From positions 1,488,001-1,552,000 of the forward strand of contig NZ_CP022584.1 of the NCBI RefSeq assembly GCF_002240225.1: a stretch of DNA of 64,000 nucleotides, given 5' to 3'. The position numbers and the translations under genes were made by a program. Source of the stretch: Paenibacillus physcomitrellae. Its GTDB lineage: Bacteria > Bacillota > Bacilli > Paenibacillales > Paenibacillaceae. A model generated the notes under the pieces. The model saw nothing but the letters and a program-made list of their open reading frames with translations. It was not told the origin of the DNA and made no database searches. Every line of letters begins with the position of its first letter. Position 1 is the first letter of the stretch. Shown here in pieces: positions 18,462 to 28,050 of the stretch.

Positions 18462-18917
18462 CTAAGAACATCCGATCTCCTGCCGGCCTTCTAAAAGTTT
18501 TGTCAGCTTTTGCTGAAAACGCACCCGATCTTCCGCCGTAAAAGGACGGGGCCCCTTGGAATGCCGTCCCCCTCTGCGCGCTTTAGCCTGAACATGGCGC
18601 CGCTCCAGCAGATAGTCGATGTTGCCGGCATCGTAGGTTTCGCCCCTTGGAGACAGAACATCGCAGCACTTGGCAATCGCCAGTGCTGCGAGTCCGTAAT
18701 CCTGTGTAATTACAATATCGCCGGAGGCGATATGGTTAGCGATAAACATATCGGCGCTTTGAGAGCTCCGGTCAACTCTGGCCACCCTCACTCCCTCACT
18801 TTCCTGAAGGAGATGGTCAAAGGAGGCCACCATAAGAACAGGGACCGAAAAAGCTCGGGCTGTCTGCGCAATTTCCTGTTTCACCGGACAAGAATCTCCG
18901 TCAACCACGATATTCAT
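18462..18917 (-). CDS. UPF0178 family protein (YaiI/YqxD)
   Basis: A 151-residue protein whose N-terminus MNIVVDGDSCPVKQEI is the UPF0178 signature. It is followed by VARVDRSSQSADMFIANH, DIVITQDYGLAALAI and GRHSKGPRPFTAEDR, all conserved in the family. The fold is PIN-like with clustered aspartates, so a nuclease role has been suggested but not shown. It sits directly upstream of dnaG, as yqxD does in B. subtilis. The usual neighbours ccpN and yqfL are absent between it and glyS. The ATG is preceded by GGGGGG. Confidence 0.9.
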   Translation of the reverse strand: MNIVVDGDSCPVKQEIAQTARAFSVPVLMVASFDHLLQESEGVRVARVDRSSQSADMFIANHIASGDIVITQDYGLAALAIAKCCDVLSPRGETYDAGNIDYLLERRHVQAKARRGGRHSKGPRPFTAEDRVRFQQKLTKLLEGRQEIGCS

Positions 18918-18997
18918 GTTTCGGCCCCCTATATATCCATCTTAACGTCCTAGCAGCTAACGTCTGTAGTATTCCACACTGCTAATGGGACAACTCT

Positions 18998-21079
18998 TTA
19001 AGCCCAAACAAGTTTGCTGAAATCCGCAAATGCTTTCAGATCTCCGTCAATCGCGGCAAGCAGGGCAAGCCGGTTATTCCGGATCTGCTCATCTTCCGCC
19101 ATAACCATGACGCTGTCAAAGAAAGTGGTGATTGGTGCCTTTAATCCGCTGAGCGTATCAAGCGCCTGCTGGGCTTCTTTGTGCTCAAGCGCCTGCTGGT
19201 AACCGCCCGAAACCGATTGCCAAGCCTCGTAAAGTGCTTGTTCGGAAGACTCCGTGAGCAGATCCGATCTGACTTTTTCCGCAGAGACGGCTTTGGCTGC
19301 CAGATTGCTGACCCGGTTAAAGGACTCGACCGTCGTCTTGAAATCCTCTTGCCCGTTTACAGCAGCGGCGAGCGCATTCCCGCGCTTCACCACGGAAACC
19401 ACGTCGTCATAGCCTGCAGCAATGACTGCATCAACGATGTCGTAACGAAGGTCATCCGACAATATCTTCTTCACCCGCAGACTGAAAAACTCACTCATAT
19501 CCTGCGAAATTTGCGAAGCCGGACGTTTCAGTCCGCGCAGCTCTTCATGCGCTTCGATTCCCAAAGCAAAGATGTCGCTGAGGTTAATCTCAAGCTTATG
19601 CTCAAGCACGATCTGCACAATGCCTTGAGCCTGGCGTCTCAAGCCGTACGGGTCCTGAGAGCCTGTAGGGATAATACCGATGGAGAAGCAGCCAACCATC
19701 GTATCGATTTTGTCTGCGATGCTGACGATAGCCCCTGCCAGCGAAGCTGGCACGTTGTCTCCGGCAAAACGAGGCTGATAATGCTCGAACACTACGTCTG
19801 CCACTGCTTGCGGTTCGCCTGCTTTGCGGGCGTAATCCTGCCCCATAACCCCCTGCAGCTCAGGGAATTCATAAACCATTTGCGTAACCAGGTCGAACTT
19901 GCAGATTTCAGCGCCGCGGCTCGCTGTTTCGCGTACGCTGCTGTCCACGTTCAGCTTGGCAGCCAGGCTGTCGGCGATCCGGCGGATGCGGCGCACTTTA
20001 TCGCCAATCGTTCCGAGCTCTTCGTGGAACACGATCGTTTCCAGCTTGGAGAGCGCGTCTTTGATCGCCAGCTTCTGGTCTTCCTCATAGAAGAACTTGG
20101 CGTCGGACAGACGGGCGCGGAGTACTTTTTCATTCCCTTTGGAGATGACATCCAGCGATTCAGCGTTACCGTTACGCACCGTAACGAAGAACGGAAGCAG
20201 CGAACCTTGGTCGTCCAGCACCGGGAAATAACGCTGATGCTCACGCATTGACGTAATCAATACTTCCTGCGGGATGTTGAGGAACGATTCCTCAAATGTG
20301 CCAACCAGCACCGTAGGCGTTTCTACAAGGAACAGCACCTCTTCCAGCAGATCTTCTTTGACTGCGATGTTCCAGCCTTTTTCAGCGGCAAGCTTCTTGA
20401 TCTGGTCGACAATCAGCTTCTGACGTTCTTCCGTATCCGCAATGACATGCTGCTTGCGAAGCACATCCAGGTAAGTTGCTGGATCCGTAATAACAGCTTC
20501 GCTGCCGAGGAAGCGGTGACCGCGGGTCACATTGCTGGACTCTACGCCTGCAATGGATACCGGCACGATGTCCTGGCCAAACAAGGCCACCAGCCATTTG
20601 ATTGGACGGACAAATTTGAAATCATAGCTGGCCCAGCGCATGTTTTTCGGGAAAGTCATCGAAGTCAGAATCCCAAGCAGACCTTCTGGCAGTACATCGG
20701 CCGTGTAAACGCCTTTGGTATTTTTTGTAACATAGATATATTCAACTCCGCCAAGCTCACGGAACGTAAACTGTTCAGGCTCAACGCCCTGGCTGCGGGC
20801 AAAACCAAGCGCCGCTTTGCTCCAGTTGCCGTTCTCATCCAAAGCGATCTTGCGGGAAGGGCCTTTTACTTCCTCTTCGACGTCCTCTTGTTTCTCCGCT
20901 ACCTCTTTAACCAATACGGCCAAACGGCGGGGCGTGGCATAAGCCTCTACTGCTCCGTGCTGAATGCCGGAAGCATCCAGCCATTTCACCGTGCGGTCCT
21001 TGAGTTGGTCCATCGCCGCCCGGATAAAGCGGGCCGGTGTTTCTTCTAATCCGATTTCAAACAGCAGATCCTTAGGCAT
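18998..21079 (-). CDS. glyS: glycyl-tRNA synthetase beta subunit
   Basis: A 693-residue subunit of the alpha2beta2 glycyl-tRNA synthetase, supplying tRNA binding and an HD-like body. N-terminal [16 protein letters not shown], central [22 protein letters not shown] and SSADKID-like [18 protein letters not shown] are typical, and a C-terminal anticodon-binding (DALR-like) domain is present. The ATG overlaps the glyQ stop by 8 bp, which fits balanced production of the two subunits. The T-box ahead of glyQ controls both. Confidence 0.97.
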   Translation of the reverse strand: MPKDLLFEIGLEETPARFIRAAMDQLKDRTVKWLDASGIQHGAVEAYATPRRLAVLVKEVAEKQEDVEEEVKGPSRKIALDENGNWSKAALGFARSQGVEPEQFTFRELGGVEYIYVTKNTKGVYTADVLPEGLLGILTSMTFPKNMRWASYDFKFVRPIKWLVALFGQDIVPVSIAGVESSNVTRGHRFLGSEAVITDPATYLDVLRKQHVIADTEERQKLIVDQIKKLAAEKGWNIAVKEDLLEEVLFLVETPTVLVGTFEESFLNIPQEVLITSMREHQRYFPVLDDQGSLLPFFVTVRNGNAESLDVISKGNEKVLRARLSDAKFFYEEDQKLAIKDALSKLETIVFHEELGTIGDKVRRIRRIADSLAAKLNVDSSVRETASRGAEICKFDLVTQMVYEFPELQGVMGQDYARKAGEPQAVADVVFEHYQPRFAGDNVPASLAGAIVSIADKIDTMVGCFSIGIIPTGSQDPYGLRRQAQGIVQIVLEHKLEINLSDIFALGIEAHEELRGLKRPASQISQDMSEFFSLRVKKILSDDLRYDIVDAVIAAGYDDVVSVVKRGNALAAAVNGQEDFKTTVESFNRVSNLAAKAVSAEKVRSDLLTESSEQALYEAWQSVSGGYQQALEHKEAQQALDTLSGLKAPITTFFDSVMVMAEDEQIRNNRLALLAAIDGDLKAFADFSKLVWA

Positions 21080-21956
21080 GGTCTACTCCTCCTTTAAGCA
21101 GCGGGAATCCGAGCTTCTCGCGTTCTTCCAGGTAAGTTGCGGCAACCTGTCTCGCCAGATTGCGGACCCGGGTAATGTACCCGGTTCTTTCCGTTACGCT
21201 GATCGCGCCGCGCGCGTCCAGCAGGTTAAACGTATGCGAGCATTTCAGGACATAATCGTAGGCCGGGAACACGAGGTGTTCGCTCATCGCGCGATTCGCT
21301 TCCTGCTCATACATGTTGAATAAAGTGAACAGCATTTTGACGTCGGATACTTCAAACGTATATTTGGAATGCTCGACTTCCGGATGATGGAACACGTCGC
21401 CGTAGCTGATGCCTTCCACCCACTCCAGATCAAACACGTTTTCTTTCTCCTGGATGTAGGAAGCAAGACGTTCCATACCGTAAGTAATTTCAACCGCTAC
21501 CGGATTGGTTTCAATGCCGCCCACCTGCTGGAAGTAAGTAAACTGCGTGATCTCCATACCGTCGAGCCAAACCTCCCAGCCCAGGCCTGCGCAGCCGAGG
21601 GAAGGGTTCTCCCAGTTGTCTTCAACGAAACGGATGTCGTGTTTAAGCGGATCAACGCCCAAAGCCTTCAGGCTGTCCAGGTAAAGCTCCTGGATGTTGT
21701 CCGGCGATGGCTTGATGATTACCTGAAACTGGTGATGCTGATAAAGACGGTTCGGGTTCTCCCCGTAACGGCCGTCCGAAGGGCGGCGGGAAGGTTCGAC
21801 GTAAGCGACTTTCCAAGGCTCGGGACCGAGCGACCGCAGGAAGGTCATCGGGTTCATTGTGCCTGCTCCTTTTTCCGTATCATACGGCTGTACGAGAATA
21901 CAGTTCTGTTCGGCCCAGAACTTCTGCAGCGTCAAAATCATTTGCTGAAAATTCAT
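21072..21956 (-). CDS. glyQ: glycyl-tRNA synthetase alpha subunit
   Basis: The catalytic class II subunit, 294 residues. The family signature near the N-terminus is [18 protein letters not shown], followed by [26 protein letters not shown] and, further on, [29 protein letters not shown] and [11 protein letters not shown] form later motifs. The ATG has a GGAG-type site upstream and lies ~55 nt after the T-box terminator. Confidence 0.97.
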   Translation of the reverse strand: MNFQQMILTLQKFWAEQNCILVQPYDTEKGAGTMNPMTFLRSLGPEPWKVAYVEPSRRPSDGRYGENPNRLYQHHQFQVIIKPSPDNIQELYLDSLKALGVDPLKHDIRFVEDNWENPSLGCAGLGWEVWLDGMEITQFTYFQQVGGIETNPVAVEITYGMERLASYIQEKENVFDLEWVEGISYGDVFHHPEVEHSKYTFEVSDVKMLFTLFNMYEQEANRAMSEHLVFPAYDYVLKCSHTFNLLDARGAISVTERTGYITRVRNLARQVAATYLEEREKLGFPLLKGGVDHA

Positions 21957-22009
21957 ACCAACACTCCTTACCAGAATTTTTATGGTTCCCCAAATTATAT
22001 ACAGACAGC

Positions 22010-22250
22010 AAAAAGCTCCCGCCTCTACGCCTGTATATCAGACGTAGGGACGAGAGCATGATTCCCGCGGTTCCACCCTACTTGACCCGGCTCATTGCCG
22101 AATCCACTTTTCACGTTTCATTTGCTGCTCCGGGGACCGCCAATCAGATAAAACCGCCAATCCGGGCTTGCACCGTCCCCGGCTCGCTACAATCGGCTTG
22201 CATTTTATCCTATTCCCTTTCAACACAGCAACTCATTTTCATGAGAAATA
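22010..22250 (-). promoter_or_regulatory. glycine-specific T-box riboswitch controlling glyQS
   Basis: The T-box motif AGGGTGGAACCGCGGG is at 22064-22079 (minus strand). Stem I is closed by GATAAAA/TTTTATC, with distal conserved AGCGAG and GGUGCAAGCC elements. The likely specifier codon is GGC (22156-22158) in ATTGGCGG. The competing terminator hairpin (22015-22057) ends in T5. Uncharged tRNA-Gly should stabilise the antiterminator and switch on glyQS. Confidence 0.93.
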
Positions 22251-22256
22251 TGATTT

Positions 22257-22285
22257 ATAATAGCTGATTTCACACGCCAAGTCAA
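22257..22285 (-). promoter_or_regulatory. sigma-A promoter of glyQS
   Basis: TTGACT (22280-22285) and TATTAT (22257-22262) with a 17-bp spacer. The -35 box overlaps the TGA stop codon of recO. Confidence 0.75.
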
Positions 22286-23028
22286 ATCTGGTATTTATCC
22301 AGCTGATCCAGGAAATTGCGCGATTTGAGCTGCATGCCAAGCTGCATGTCCATCAGCGCCCGCATTACGCTTTTTAACTCGGCTTTGGTCGTGTCCTTCA
22401 CGGCAACATTGCCCAATCTGCGCATATCCAGCTTCGCGAACAGACGGAGCAGCTTCAGCACGGAAGGCGATACAGCCATAGCCGCCGGATCCAGATGCCG
22501 GCTTCGCCGGCTGAGCACACCGCCAAGCCTCGGACTGAAGAACTCCAGCTCCTGATCGGTGCCCGAAACGACACAAACGTCCATCTCCGGCCCGTAACCG
22601 GCCGCTTGCAAGATCTTCATTTCATAGAGGTGAATCAGCACCTCCGGGTCCTTGCCTTCCTGCAGCGCATCCAGACAGGCCTTCAGCTGGCCAAACCAGA
22701 AAGAACCCGTTTCTTCCTCCTGAAGCACCCGGTCCAGCAGCTCGCAGGCATAAGACCCGTATGCAGCCAATGTCAAATCCTCCCGCAGTTTATGGTGTGA
22801 TTCAATGATTTCCCCTGCGTTCAATGTGCCAAGTCCTTTATTTCTGAAAAAAATATATTGGCCGTATGTAAAGGGCATCGTCATGGCGGCATGCCGGCTT
22901 TTCGGTTTTTTGGCTCCGCGGACCATCACGCCCACTTTGCCGTAATGTTCGGTCAGCAGCGTAATAATTTTGTTGCCTTCACCATAATCCATACTGCGGA
23001 TGACAATGCCTTCCACTCTGTATAACAT
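22282..23028 (-). CDS. recO: DNA repair protein RecO
   Basis: RecO loads RecA on SSB-coated DNA together with RecR. The protein has 248 residues from the ATG at 23028, preceded by GGGGGGAAC; the extra upstream residues of the open frame have no ribosome binding site. The N-terminal OB fold begins MLYRVEGIVIRSMDYGEGNKIITLLTEHYGKVGV, here recognised from positions 1-34. The helical C-terminal domain has YELELLDR-type YACELLDRVLQEEE. The C4 zinc finger of some RecO proteins is not obvious; only scattered cysteines (C158-region VCVVSGTDQ) are seen. Its place between era/yqzL and glyQ matches Bacillales. Confidence 0.94.
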   Translation of the reverse strand: MLYRVEGIVIRSMDYGEGNKIITLLTEHYGKVGVMVRGAKKPKSRHAAMTMPFTYGQYIFFRNKGLGTLNAGEIIESHHKLREDLTLAAYGSYACELLDRVLQEEETGSFWFGQLKACLDALQEGKDPEVLIHLYEMKILQAAGYGPEMDVCVVSGTDQELEFFSPRLGGVLSRRSRHLDPAAMAVSPSVLKLLRLFAKLDMRRLGNVAVKDTTKAELKSVMRALMDMQLGMQLKSRNFLDQLDKYQI

Positions 23029-23091
23029 AAGTTCCCCCCGCCTCCGGACCTCTCTCCAAAAGATCCCCAAAACTCAAAACAAGAGGGGCAA

Positions 23092-23233
23092 TTATGCCTC
23101 CTCCTGCTCCAGAACCAACTCTTCGGGCTCCTCCTGTTCATCCTTCTCCGGGGGAGCTCCGACCTCCTTATAAAGCATATAAGCATCTACATCACCAGTC
23201 ATCGTAAAATACTTCCACGAAAAGTCTCGCACT
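23092..23233 (-). pseudogene. yqzL: YqzL family small protein, apparently frameshifted
   Basis: Between era and recO, where Bacillales carry yqzL, a GTG at 23233 with an AAAGGGTGA site opens MRDF but leaves frame at a T5 run (A5 at 23220-23224 on the plus strand). The next frame continues FSWKYFTMTGDVDAYMLYKE and an acidic tail to a TAA at 23092. That is the expected YqzL sequence of ~47 residues. With one T fewer the gene would be intact. As given, the GTG frame stops after ~13 codons, and the YqzL frame has no start codon except an internal ATG at 23202. It could be a homopolymer sequencing error, a real pseudogene, or slippage at the T5 run. Confidence 0.7.
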
Positions 23234-23327
23234 CGTATTCACCCTTTCTTCGGACATGACGCCTTGCTTTGTAAGAATAGGATGTACCGAGCCAGCTTAA
23301 CTATTCGCCCTAATAACTGGGAAAAGA

Positions 23328-24227
23328 TTAATCGCGGTTAAAGCCCAAATCCCGCAGTACACGATCCTGGTTTCTCCAGTCTTTCTTCACTTTGACCCAC
23401 AATTCAAGGAAAATCTTAGATCCGAGCAGATGCTCGATATCGTGACGGGCCAGCTTGCCGATTTCCTTCAGCAGCGCGCCCTGCTTGCCGATAATAATTC
23501 CTTTCTGTGAATCCCGCTCCACAAAAATGACGGCCGAAATGTACACAACGCCATTCTCCTGGACGCGCATATCTTCAATCGTAACCGCAATAGAATGCGG
23601 AACCTCTTCGCGGGTAAGATGAAGGATCTTCTCGCGGATCAGCTCTGCGCAGACAAACTGCTCCGGATGGTCCGTTACCTGGTCTTCCGGGTAGTACTGC
23701 GGTCCCTCTGGCAAATATTTGGCAATCTGGTCCAGAAGTGTATTCACATTATTACCCATCATCGCCGAAATCGGCACGATTTCCGCAAACGGATACAGCT
23801 TGCTGTACGATTCAATCATCGGCAGCAGTTCTTCCGGCGTAATTTTGTCGATTTTGTTCAGCACCAGAATAACCGGCGTCTTGATTTCCTTCAGCCGTTC
23901 AATAATATAACGGTCGCCGCCGCCAAAACCTTCCGAAGCATCAGCCAGGAACAATACTGCTTCCACCTCGCCGAACGTATTCAGAGCGGTTGTGTTCATG
24001 TAATCGCCAAGCTTGGATTGGCGTTTATGAATACCCGGCGTGTCCAGAAAAATAACCTGCATGTCATTTGACGTGTATACGCCATGGATTTTATTGCGTG
24101 TCGTTTGAGGTTTGTCCGACATAATGGCGATCTTTTGTCCAACGATATGGTTCATCAGCGTTGATTTGCCGACGTTTGGCCGGCCTACAATCGTAACAAA
24201 GCCGGATTTAAATGAGGATTTTGCCAT
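23328..24227 (-). CDS. era: GTPase Era
   Basis: Era binds the 3' end of 16S rRNA and acts in 30S maturation. The protein has 299 residues from the ATG at 24227, which has AAAGGAGA upstream; a TTG at 24245 lies ahead of that site and is rejected. G1 is GRPNVGKS (15-22), G3 DTPG and G4 NKID. The C-terminal KH domain shows [24 protein letters not shown], split here as residues ~230-255, with the GKQG loop for RNA contact. It ends a run of tightly spaced genes with cdd. Confidence 0.97.
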   Translation of the reverse strand: MAKSSFKSGFVTIVGRPNVGKSTLMNHIVGQKIAIMSDKPQTTRNKIHGVYTSNDMQVIFLDTPGIHKRQSKLGDYMNTTALNTFGEVEAVLFLADASEGFGGGDRYIIERLKEIKTPVILVLNKIDKITPEELLPMIESYSKLYPFAEIVPISAMMGNNVNTLLDQIAKYLPEGPQYYPEDQVTDHPEQFVCAELIREKILHLTREEVPHSIAVTIEDMRVQENGVVYISAVIFVERDSQKGIIIGKQGALLKEIGKLARHDIEHLLGSKIFLELWVKVKKDWRNQDRVLRDLGFNRD

Positions 24228-24252
24228 AATTTCTCCTTTATACAAACAATTC

Positions 24253-24666
24253 TTAAGACTGGGTTTCCTTCAGATGGGAAGGCACAAATGCATGCGGCAG
24301 CAGTTCCCGCATCGTCGTTTCCATGATGTCCCCCTTCAAGTTGCCCAAAATCACCGGCATATCAAGACCTCCGAGCTCGGCCAAAACCTGCCGGCATACG
24401 CCGCAGGGCACGATTGGCTCGTCCGTGTCGCCCACTACCGCAATGGCTTTAAAGCTGCCTGGACGGTTGCCGTCGGCAATGGCACGGAACAGCGCGGTAC
24501 GCTCGGCACAATTGGTTGGGCTGAACGCCGCATTTTCCACGTTGCAGCCGTGATGGACCTTGCCATTCTCATCGAGCAAAGCAGCTCCGACCGAAAAATG
24601 GGAATAAGGGACATAAGCGTTTTGATAGGCTTTCATCGCTTCTTGAAGCAGTTCTTTGTTATCCAT
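24253..24666 (-). CDS. cdd: cytidine deaminase
   Basis: The enzyme deaminates cytidine and deoxycytidine in pyrimidine salvage. The homotetrameric form has 137 residues from the ATG at 24666. Zinc ligands and the proton shuttle are C53-A-E55 and C88-G-V-C91, in [10 protein letters not shown] and [10 protein letters not shown]. The substrate-contact segment is [12 protein letters not shown]. It is only 25 bp upstream of the era ATG and shares the era-side operon. Confidence 0.96.
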   Translation of the reverse strand: MDNKELLQEAMKAYQNAYVPYSHFSVGAALLDENGKVHHGCNVENAAFSPTNCAERTALFRAIADGNRPGSFKAIAVVGDTDEPIVPCGVCRQVLAELGGLDMPVILGNLKGDIMETTMRELLPHAFVPSHLKETQS

Positions 24667-24708
24667 CTTTATTTTAACCTCGCTTCTTAAGTTCAAACTT
24701 CCGATTCT

Positions 24709-25083
24709 TCAGCCCCAGCCAAAATAAGCGCAAACCGGAGAGTAAAAAAGCACGATACCGATCACTACCGAAAAAAAAGCGGCGATCAGCACCGCACCTG
24801 CGGCTGTATCTTTAGCAATTTTCGCCAGCGGATGCCATTCCTCCGTCACCAGGTCCACAACCGTTTCCAGTGCCGTATTGACCAGCTCCAGCCCGATTAC
24901 CGATGAAATGGTCAGCAGGAGCAGCACCCAGCTCATGGGCGGCAGATGAAAAACAATAGCTCCGGCCGTTACCAGAATGGCCATGGCCAGGTGTACCTTC
25001 ATATTCCGCTGCGTGCGCAGGGCATACCAGATGCCGGCAGCCGCATAACGGAAAGTGAACTTCCACCTTGGACGCGGCTTCAT
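24709..25083 (-). CDS. dgkA: diacylglycerol/undecaprenol kinase
   Basis: A three-helix membrane kinase of 124 residues. The family signature LELVNTALETVVDLV with the catalytic glutamate and EEWHPLAKIAKDTAAGAVLI is present. Gram-positive members phosphorylate undecaprenol and feed cell-wall lipid recycling, which is the likely substrate here. The ATG overlaps the ybeY TAA by one base (TAATG), indicating coupling. Confidence 0.94.
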   Translation of the reverse strand: MKPRPRWKFTFRYAAAGIWYALRTQRNMKVHLAMAILVTAGAIVFHLPPMSWVLLLLTISSVIGLELVNTALETVVDLVTEEWHPLAKIAKDTAAGAVLIAAFFSVVIGIVLFYSPVCAYFGWG

Positions 25084-25580
25084 TAGCGTACCAGACCCGC
25101 TTCAGCCAGTACAGCTTCCTGTTTGCCCATCATTTCCGCTTCGCTCGCTTCGTCCTGATGATCATAACCAAGCAAATGCAGAAAACCATGTACAAACAGA
25201 AATCCAAGCTCGCGTTCAAACGAGTGGCCGTAATCTTCGCTTTGTTCTTTGGCCCGCTCCATGGAAATAATAATATCCCCCAGCATGTCCGGAAACAGCT
25301 CCGCCTGCTCATCTTCGCCGATTTCATAGATGATCTCAGGTTCCTCATCCAGACTTTCATTCATGGCGAAAGACAAAACATCCGTTGGCCGGTCGATACC
25401 GCGGTAATCACGGTTCAGTTCATGAATCTGTTTATTATCGACAAAGGTAAGCGCGACCTCGCCATCTTCGATACCTTCCGCCGCAGCCGCTTTCTGCAGG
25501 AGGACATCCAGTAGAGCAATCAGCTCCTCGGTGATGTCAAATTGCTCTTGTTCATTGCTCCACGCCAGGTGAATCGCCAT
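25083..25580 (-). CDS. ybeY: endoribonuclease YbeY
   Basis: YbeY is a zinc-dependent RNase in 16S rRNA 3' maturation and 70S quality control. The protein has 165 residues from the ATG at 25580; an ATG pair ~24 bp upstream is possible but lacks a better site. The metal-binding motif H-x3-H-x5-H is seen as HGFLHLLGYDH, preceded by DVLSFAMNE. The start overlaps the end of pgpH by 29 bp. The order pgpH-ybeY-dgkA-cdd-era is as in B. subtilis. Confidence 0.95.
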   Translation of the reverse strand: MAIHLAWSNEQEQFDITEELIALLDVLLQKAAAAEGIEDGEVALTFVDNKQIHELNRDYRGIDRPTDVLSFAMNESLDEEPEIIYEIGEDEQAELFPDMLGDIIISMERAKEQSEDYGHSFERELGFLFVHGFLHLLGYDHQDEASEAEMMGKQEAVLAEAGLVR

Positions 25581-27837
25581 CTTTCTCACGCTCTTTCCCA
25601 TCATTATTCTTCGTGATCTTCACATCGTCCGGATATTCAATCCGGGAGTGGAAGATCCCCATAACCGTTTCTTTTAACGTTTGCCCCACCACATCAAGCT
25701 CGCGCATCGTCAGATCGCATTCTTTGAACTGGTGGTCGTCCAGGCGGCTTTTGATAATCTTCTCGATCATCGTCTCCACCTGATTCACCGTCGGTTTATG
25801 CAGCGAACGCACCGCGGCCTCCACGCTGTCTGCAATGCCCACGATAGCGGCTTCCTTCGTCTGGGCATTCGGCCCCGGATATCTGAAGTCATCTTCGGTG
25901 AAATCCGGTTCGACGCCCTGTTCCTCTGCTTGCTTTAGAGCTTTGTGGTAGAAGAAATGCAGGAACGTAGTCCCATGATGCTGCTCGGCAATATCACGGA
26001 TCGGCTTCGGAAGTTTGTATTCCTTCTGCATCTCTACCCCGTCCCGGGCATGGGCAATGATGATCGATTTACTGAGCTTAGGATCGATAAAATCATGCGG
26101 ATTCTCCATACCGTTTTGATTTTCGATGAAATACCCCGGTCTCTTCGTCTTTCCGATGTCATGATAATACGAACCTACCCGGCATAATAATCCATTGGCG
26201 CCGATCGCTTCCGCAGCAGCTTCCGACAGGTTGCCGACCATGACGCTGTGATGGTAAGTTCCCGGTGTCTCCGTAAGCAGCTTGCGCAGCAGCGGATGGT
26301 TCGGATTGGTCAGCTCTACCAGCTTTAAAGCGGACAAAATACCGAACGTCACTTCAAAGAAAGGCATGAGTCCAAATACCATAATGGTCGCGAGCAGACC
26401 GCTGGCAAACGCGAAGCCAAGCGCATATAACGTACTGGTTTGATCCCAGCCGCTCGAATTAATCATGATGAGAGCAGCAACCAGAAGGGCTCCAAAGAAG
26501 GAAACCATCACCCCTGCCTTCAGAATTGAAGCGCGTTGGCTGGCGCGGTGAATCGAGAAGATCGAAACGAAAGAAGTGACGAGTGTAAACAGCCCGTAAT
26601 AAAAATCAAAAATTTGCCCTTGATGAATGTTAAGCACAATACTGGCCACCACGGAGAAAATAACCGAGGCAATGTAAGCTAAAGGCACATCCAGCAGCAA
26701 TGTAATCAGCATCGCTCCGACCGCCACAGGCGCCAAATAACCCAGATATGGCCTGCGGTCATTATGCAGAAGTTCCAAGAGATGCATGGAAAGCAGCGTA
26801 ATCAGGAAGATTAACAGCAGCATCGCAAGCTGGGAGTTGTTATATTTGAAGCGAACACTCGCTTCCGGCTGTCTGATGGACATATAAAGACCAACAGCAA
26901 GCAGAACGGACAACAAAGCTACTCCGACCTGAGGCCAGTAATTCACTTCATTTTTTAACAATCCGTTGTCTTTTAAAAGCGTGTACATTTCCTGGGTAAT
27001 GATTTGGCCTTTAGGGACAAGCACATCCCCTTGCTTGATGTAGACAGGCGCCGTATTTTCTCTGGCCTTTACCTTGGCGTCTTTGGTTGCATCTTCATCG
27101 TAGAACTTATTGGCCGTAATGACATAACGCGCAAGCTCCTGTACGATTTCCCGCGAAATCCGTTTACTAAGCGAACTGGAGCTGACCTGCTCAGCCACCT
27201 TTACCCGGGTCGTTTGGGCTTCTGTCGCCGGGTCATACATCAATCTTCCCACAATATCCGAAGCCACCGGTTTCATTTCCGCGATGTCTTCGGGGGTAAG
27301 CTGCGGCAGCTTGACATACGTTTCTTCCGAAATATGGTACATCTGCTCGTTAATTCTCGTTCTTACCTCATCCAGAAAGGTTGAGGAATAATTGCCGGAA
27401 TTACGGCTCGACATAATAAAATTCTGAATATGAGTCTGGAAGATTTGCGGCAAGTCCTGCCGGTAAATCGAGATCTTATCCTCACGTGAAACCTGATCGT
27501 CCTGGTTAATCCGCGCAATCTGATCCAGCATTTCAGTGATAATAGCTTCATTCCGCAAAGAAATTTTGGTATATACCGGCTTCTCCGCTTCAGCGGCTTC
27601 CTCTTGGGCCTTCAAAGTCGCCTTGGTATTCTGAATCTGCATCGGAGCCAAAATTTCCTTTTCGCTTGGCATATTGACCGCGATGTTGTATTTCTCCGGC
27701 AATAATTTAGGAGCCAGGCTGACATAAAGCATAATAATCAGCAATGCGAACAGAGCATAGCGCATTCCTACGCTATGCCTCCAGCCCACCATTTTGGATT
27801 GTATAGTTTGACGATTATCATTCTGATTTGAGGTCAT
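25552..27837 (-). CDS. pgpH: 7TM-HD family cyclic-di-AMP phosphodiesterase PgpH
   Basis: A 761-residue membrane protein. One N-terminal helix (~25-43) is followed by an extracellular 7TMR-HDED domain (~45-285). A seven-helix bundle (~290-495) leads to a cytoplasmic HD domain (~515-690) with HHSVMVGNLSEAAAEAIG, YYHDIGKTKRP and HARDGVEM. Listeria PgpH and B. subtilis PgpH (YqfF) hydrolyse c-di-AMP to pApA, and this architecture is unique to that family. The HD residues are intact. It lies upstream of ybeY and downstream of phoH with a ~210-bp gap. Confidence 0.95.
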   Translation of the reverse strand: MTSNQNDNRQTIQSKMVGWRHSVGMRYALFALLIIMLYVSLAPKLLPEKYNIAVNMPSEKEILAPMQIQNTKATLKAQEEAAEAEKPVYTKISLRNEAIITEMLDQIARINQDDQVSREDKISIYRQDLPQIFQTHIQNFIMSSRNSGNYSSTFLDEVRTRINEQMYHISEETYVKLPQLTPEDIAEMKPVASDIVGRLMYDPATEAQTTRVKVAEQVSSSSLSKRISREIVQELARYVITANKFYDEDATKDAKVKARENTAPVYIKQGDVLVPKGQIITQEMYTLLKDNGLLKNEVNYWPQVGVALLSVLLAVGLYMSIRQPEASVRFKYNNSQLAMLLLIFLITLLSMHLLELLHNDRRPYLGYLAPVAVGAMLITLLLDVPLAYIASVIFSVVASIVLNIHQGQIFDFYYGLFTLVTSFVSIFSIHRASQRASILKAGVMVSFFGALLVAALIMINSSGWDQTSTLYALGFAFASGLLATIMVFGLMPFFEVTFGILSALKLVELTNPNHPLLRKLLTETPGTYHHSVMVGNLSEAAAEAIGANGLLCRVGSYYHDIGKTKRPGYFIENQNGMENPHDFIDPKLSKSIIIAHARDGVEMQKEYKLPKPIRDIAEQHHGTTFLHFFYHKALKQAEEQGVEPDFTEDDFRYPGPNAQTKEAAIVGIADSVEAAVRSLHKPTVNQVETMIEKIIKSRLDDHQFKECDLTMRELDVVGQTLKETVMGIFHSRIEYPDDVKITKNNDGKEREKDGDSPGVEQ

Positions 27838-28050
27838 TGGAAACAGCCCTCTCTATCTTTGTGAAATTTGCCCCCTGTAAGAATACGGAACACCGCAATT
27901 GACTTTGCCTTCTCATCTTGTCTCCTCCAGGGTCCCCTGACGCTTACAGCATACAGAGGTTCTATCTCGCTAGATACGTAGACAGACTGTCTTGTCCGGC
28001 TGCCCGCCGGAGCGTTTGCTCAGAATCAAGGTAATACGGATCTAGTGCGC

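Noticed and set aside
22953..23186. 77-codon minus-strand frame overlapping recO and yqzL
   Set aside because: The reading frame does not match YqzL or RecO; the YqzL peptide is in another frame.
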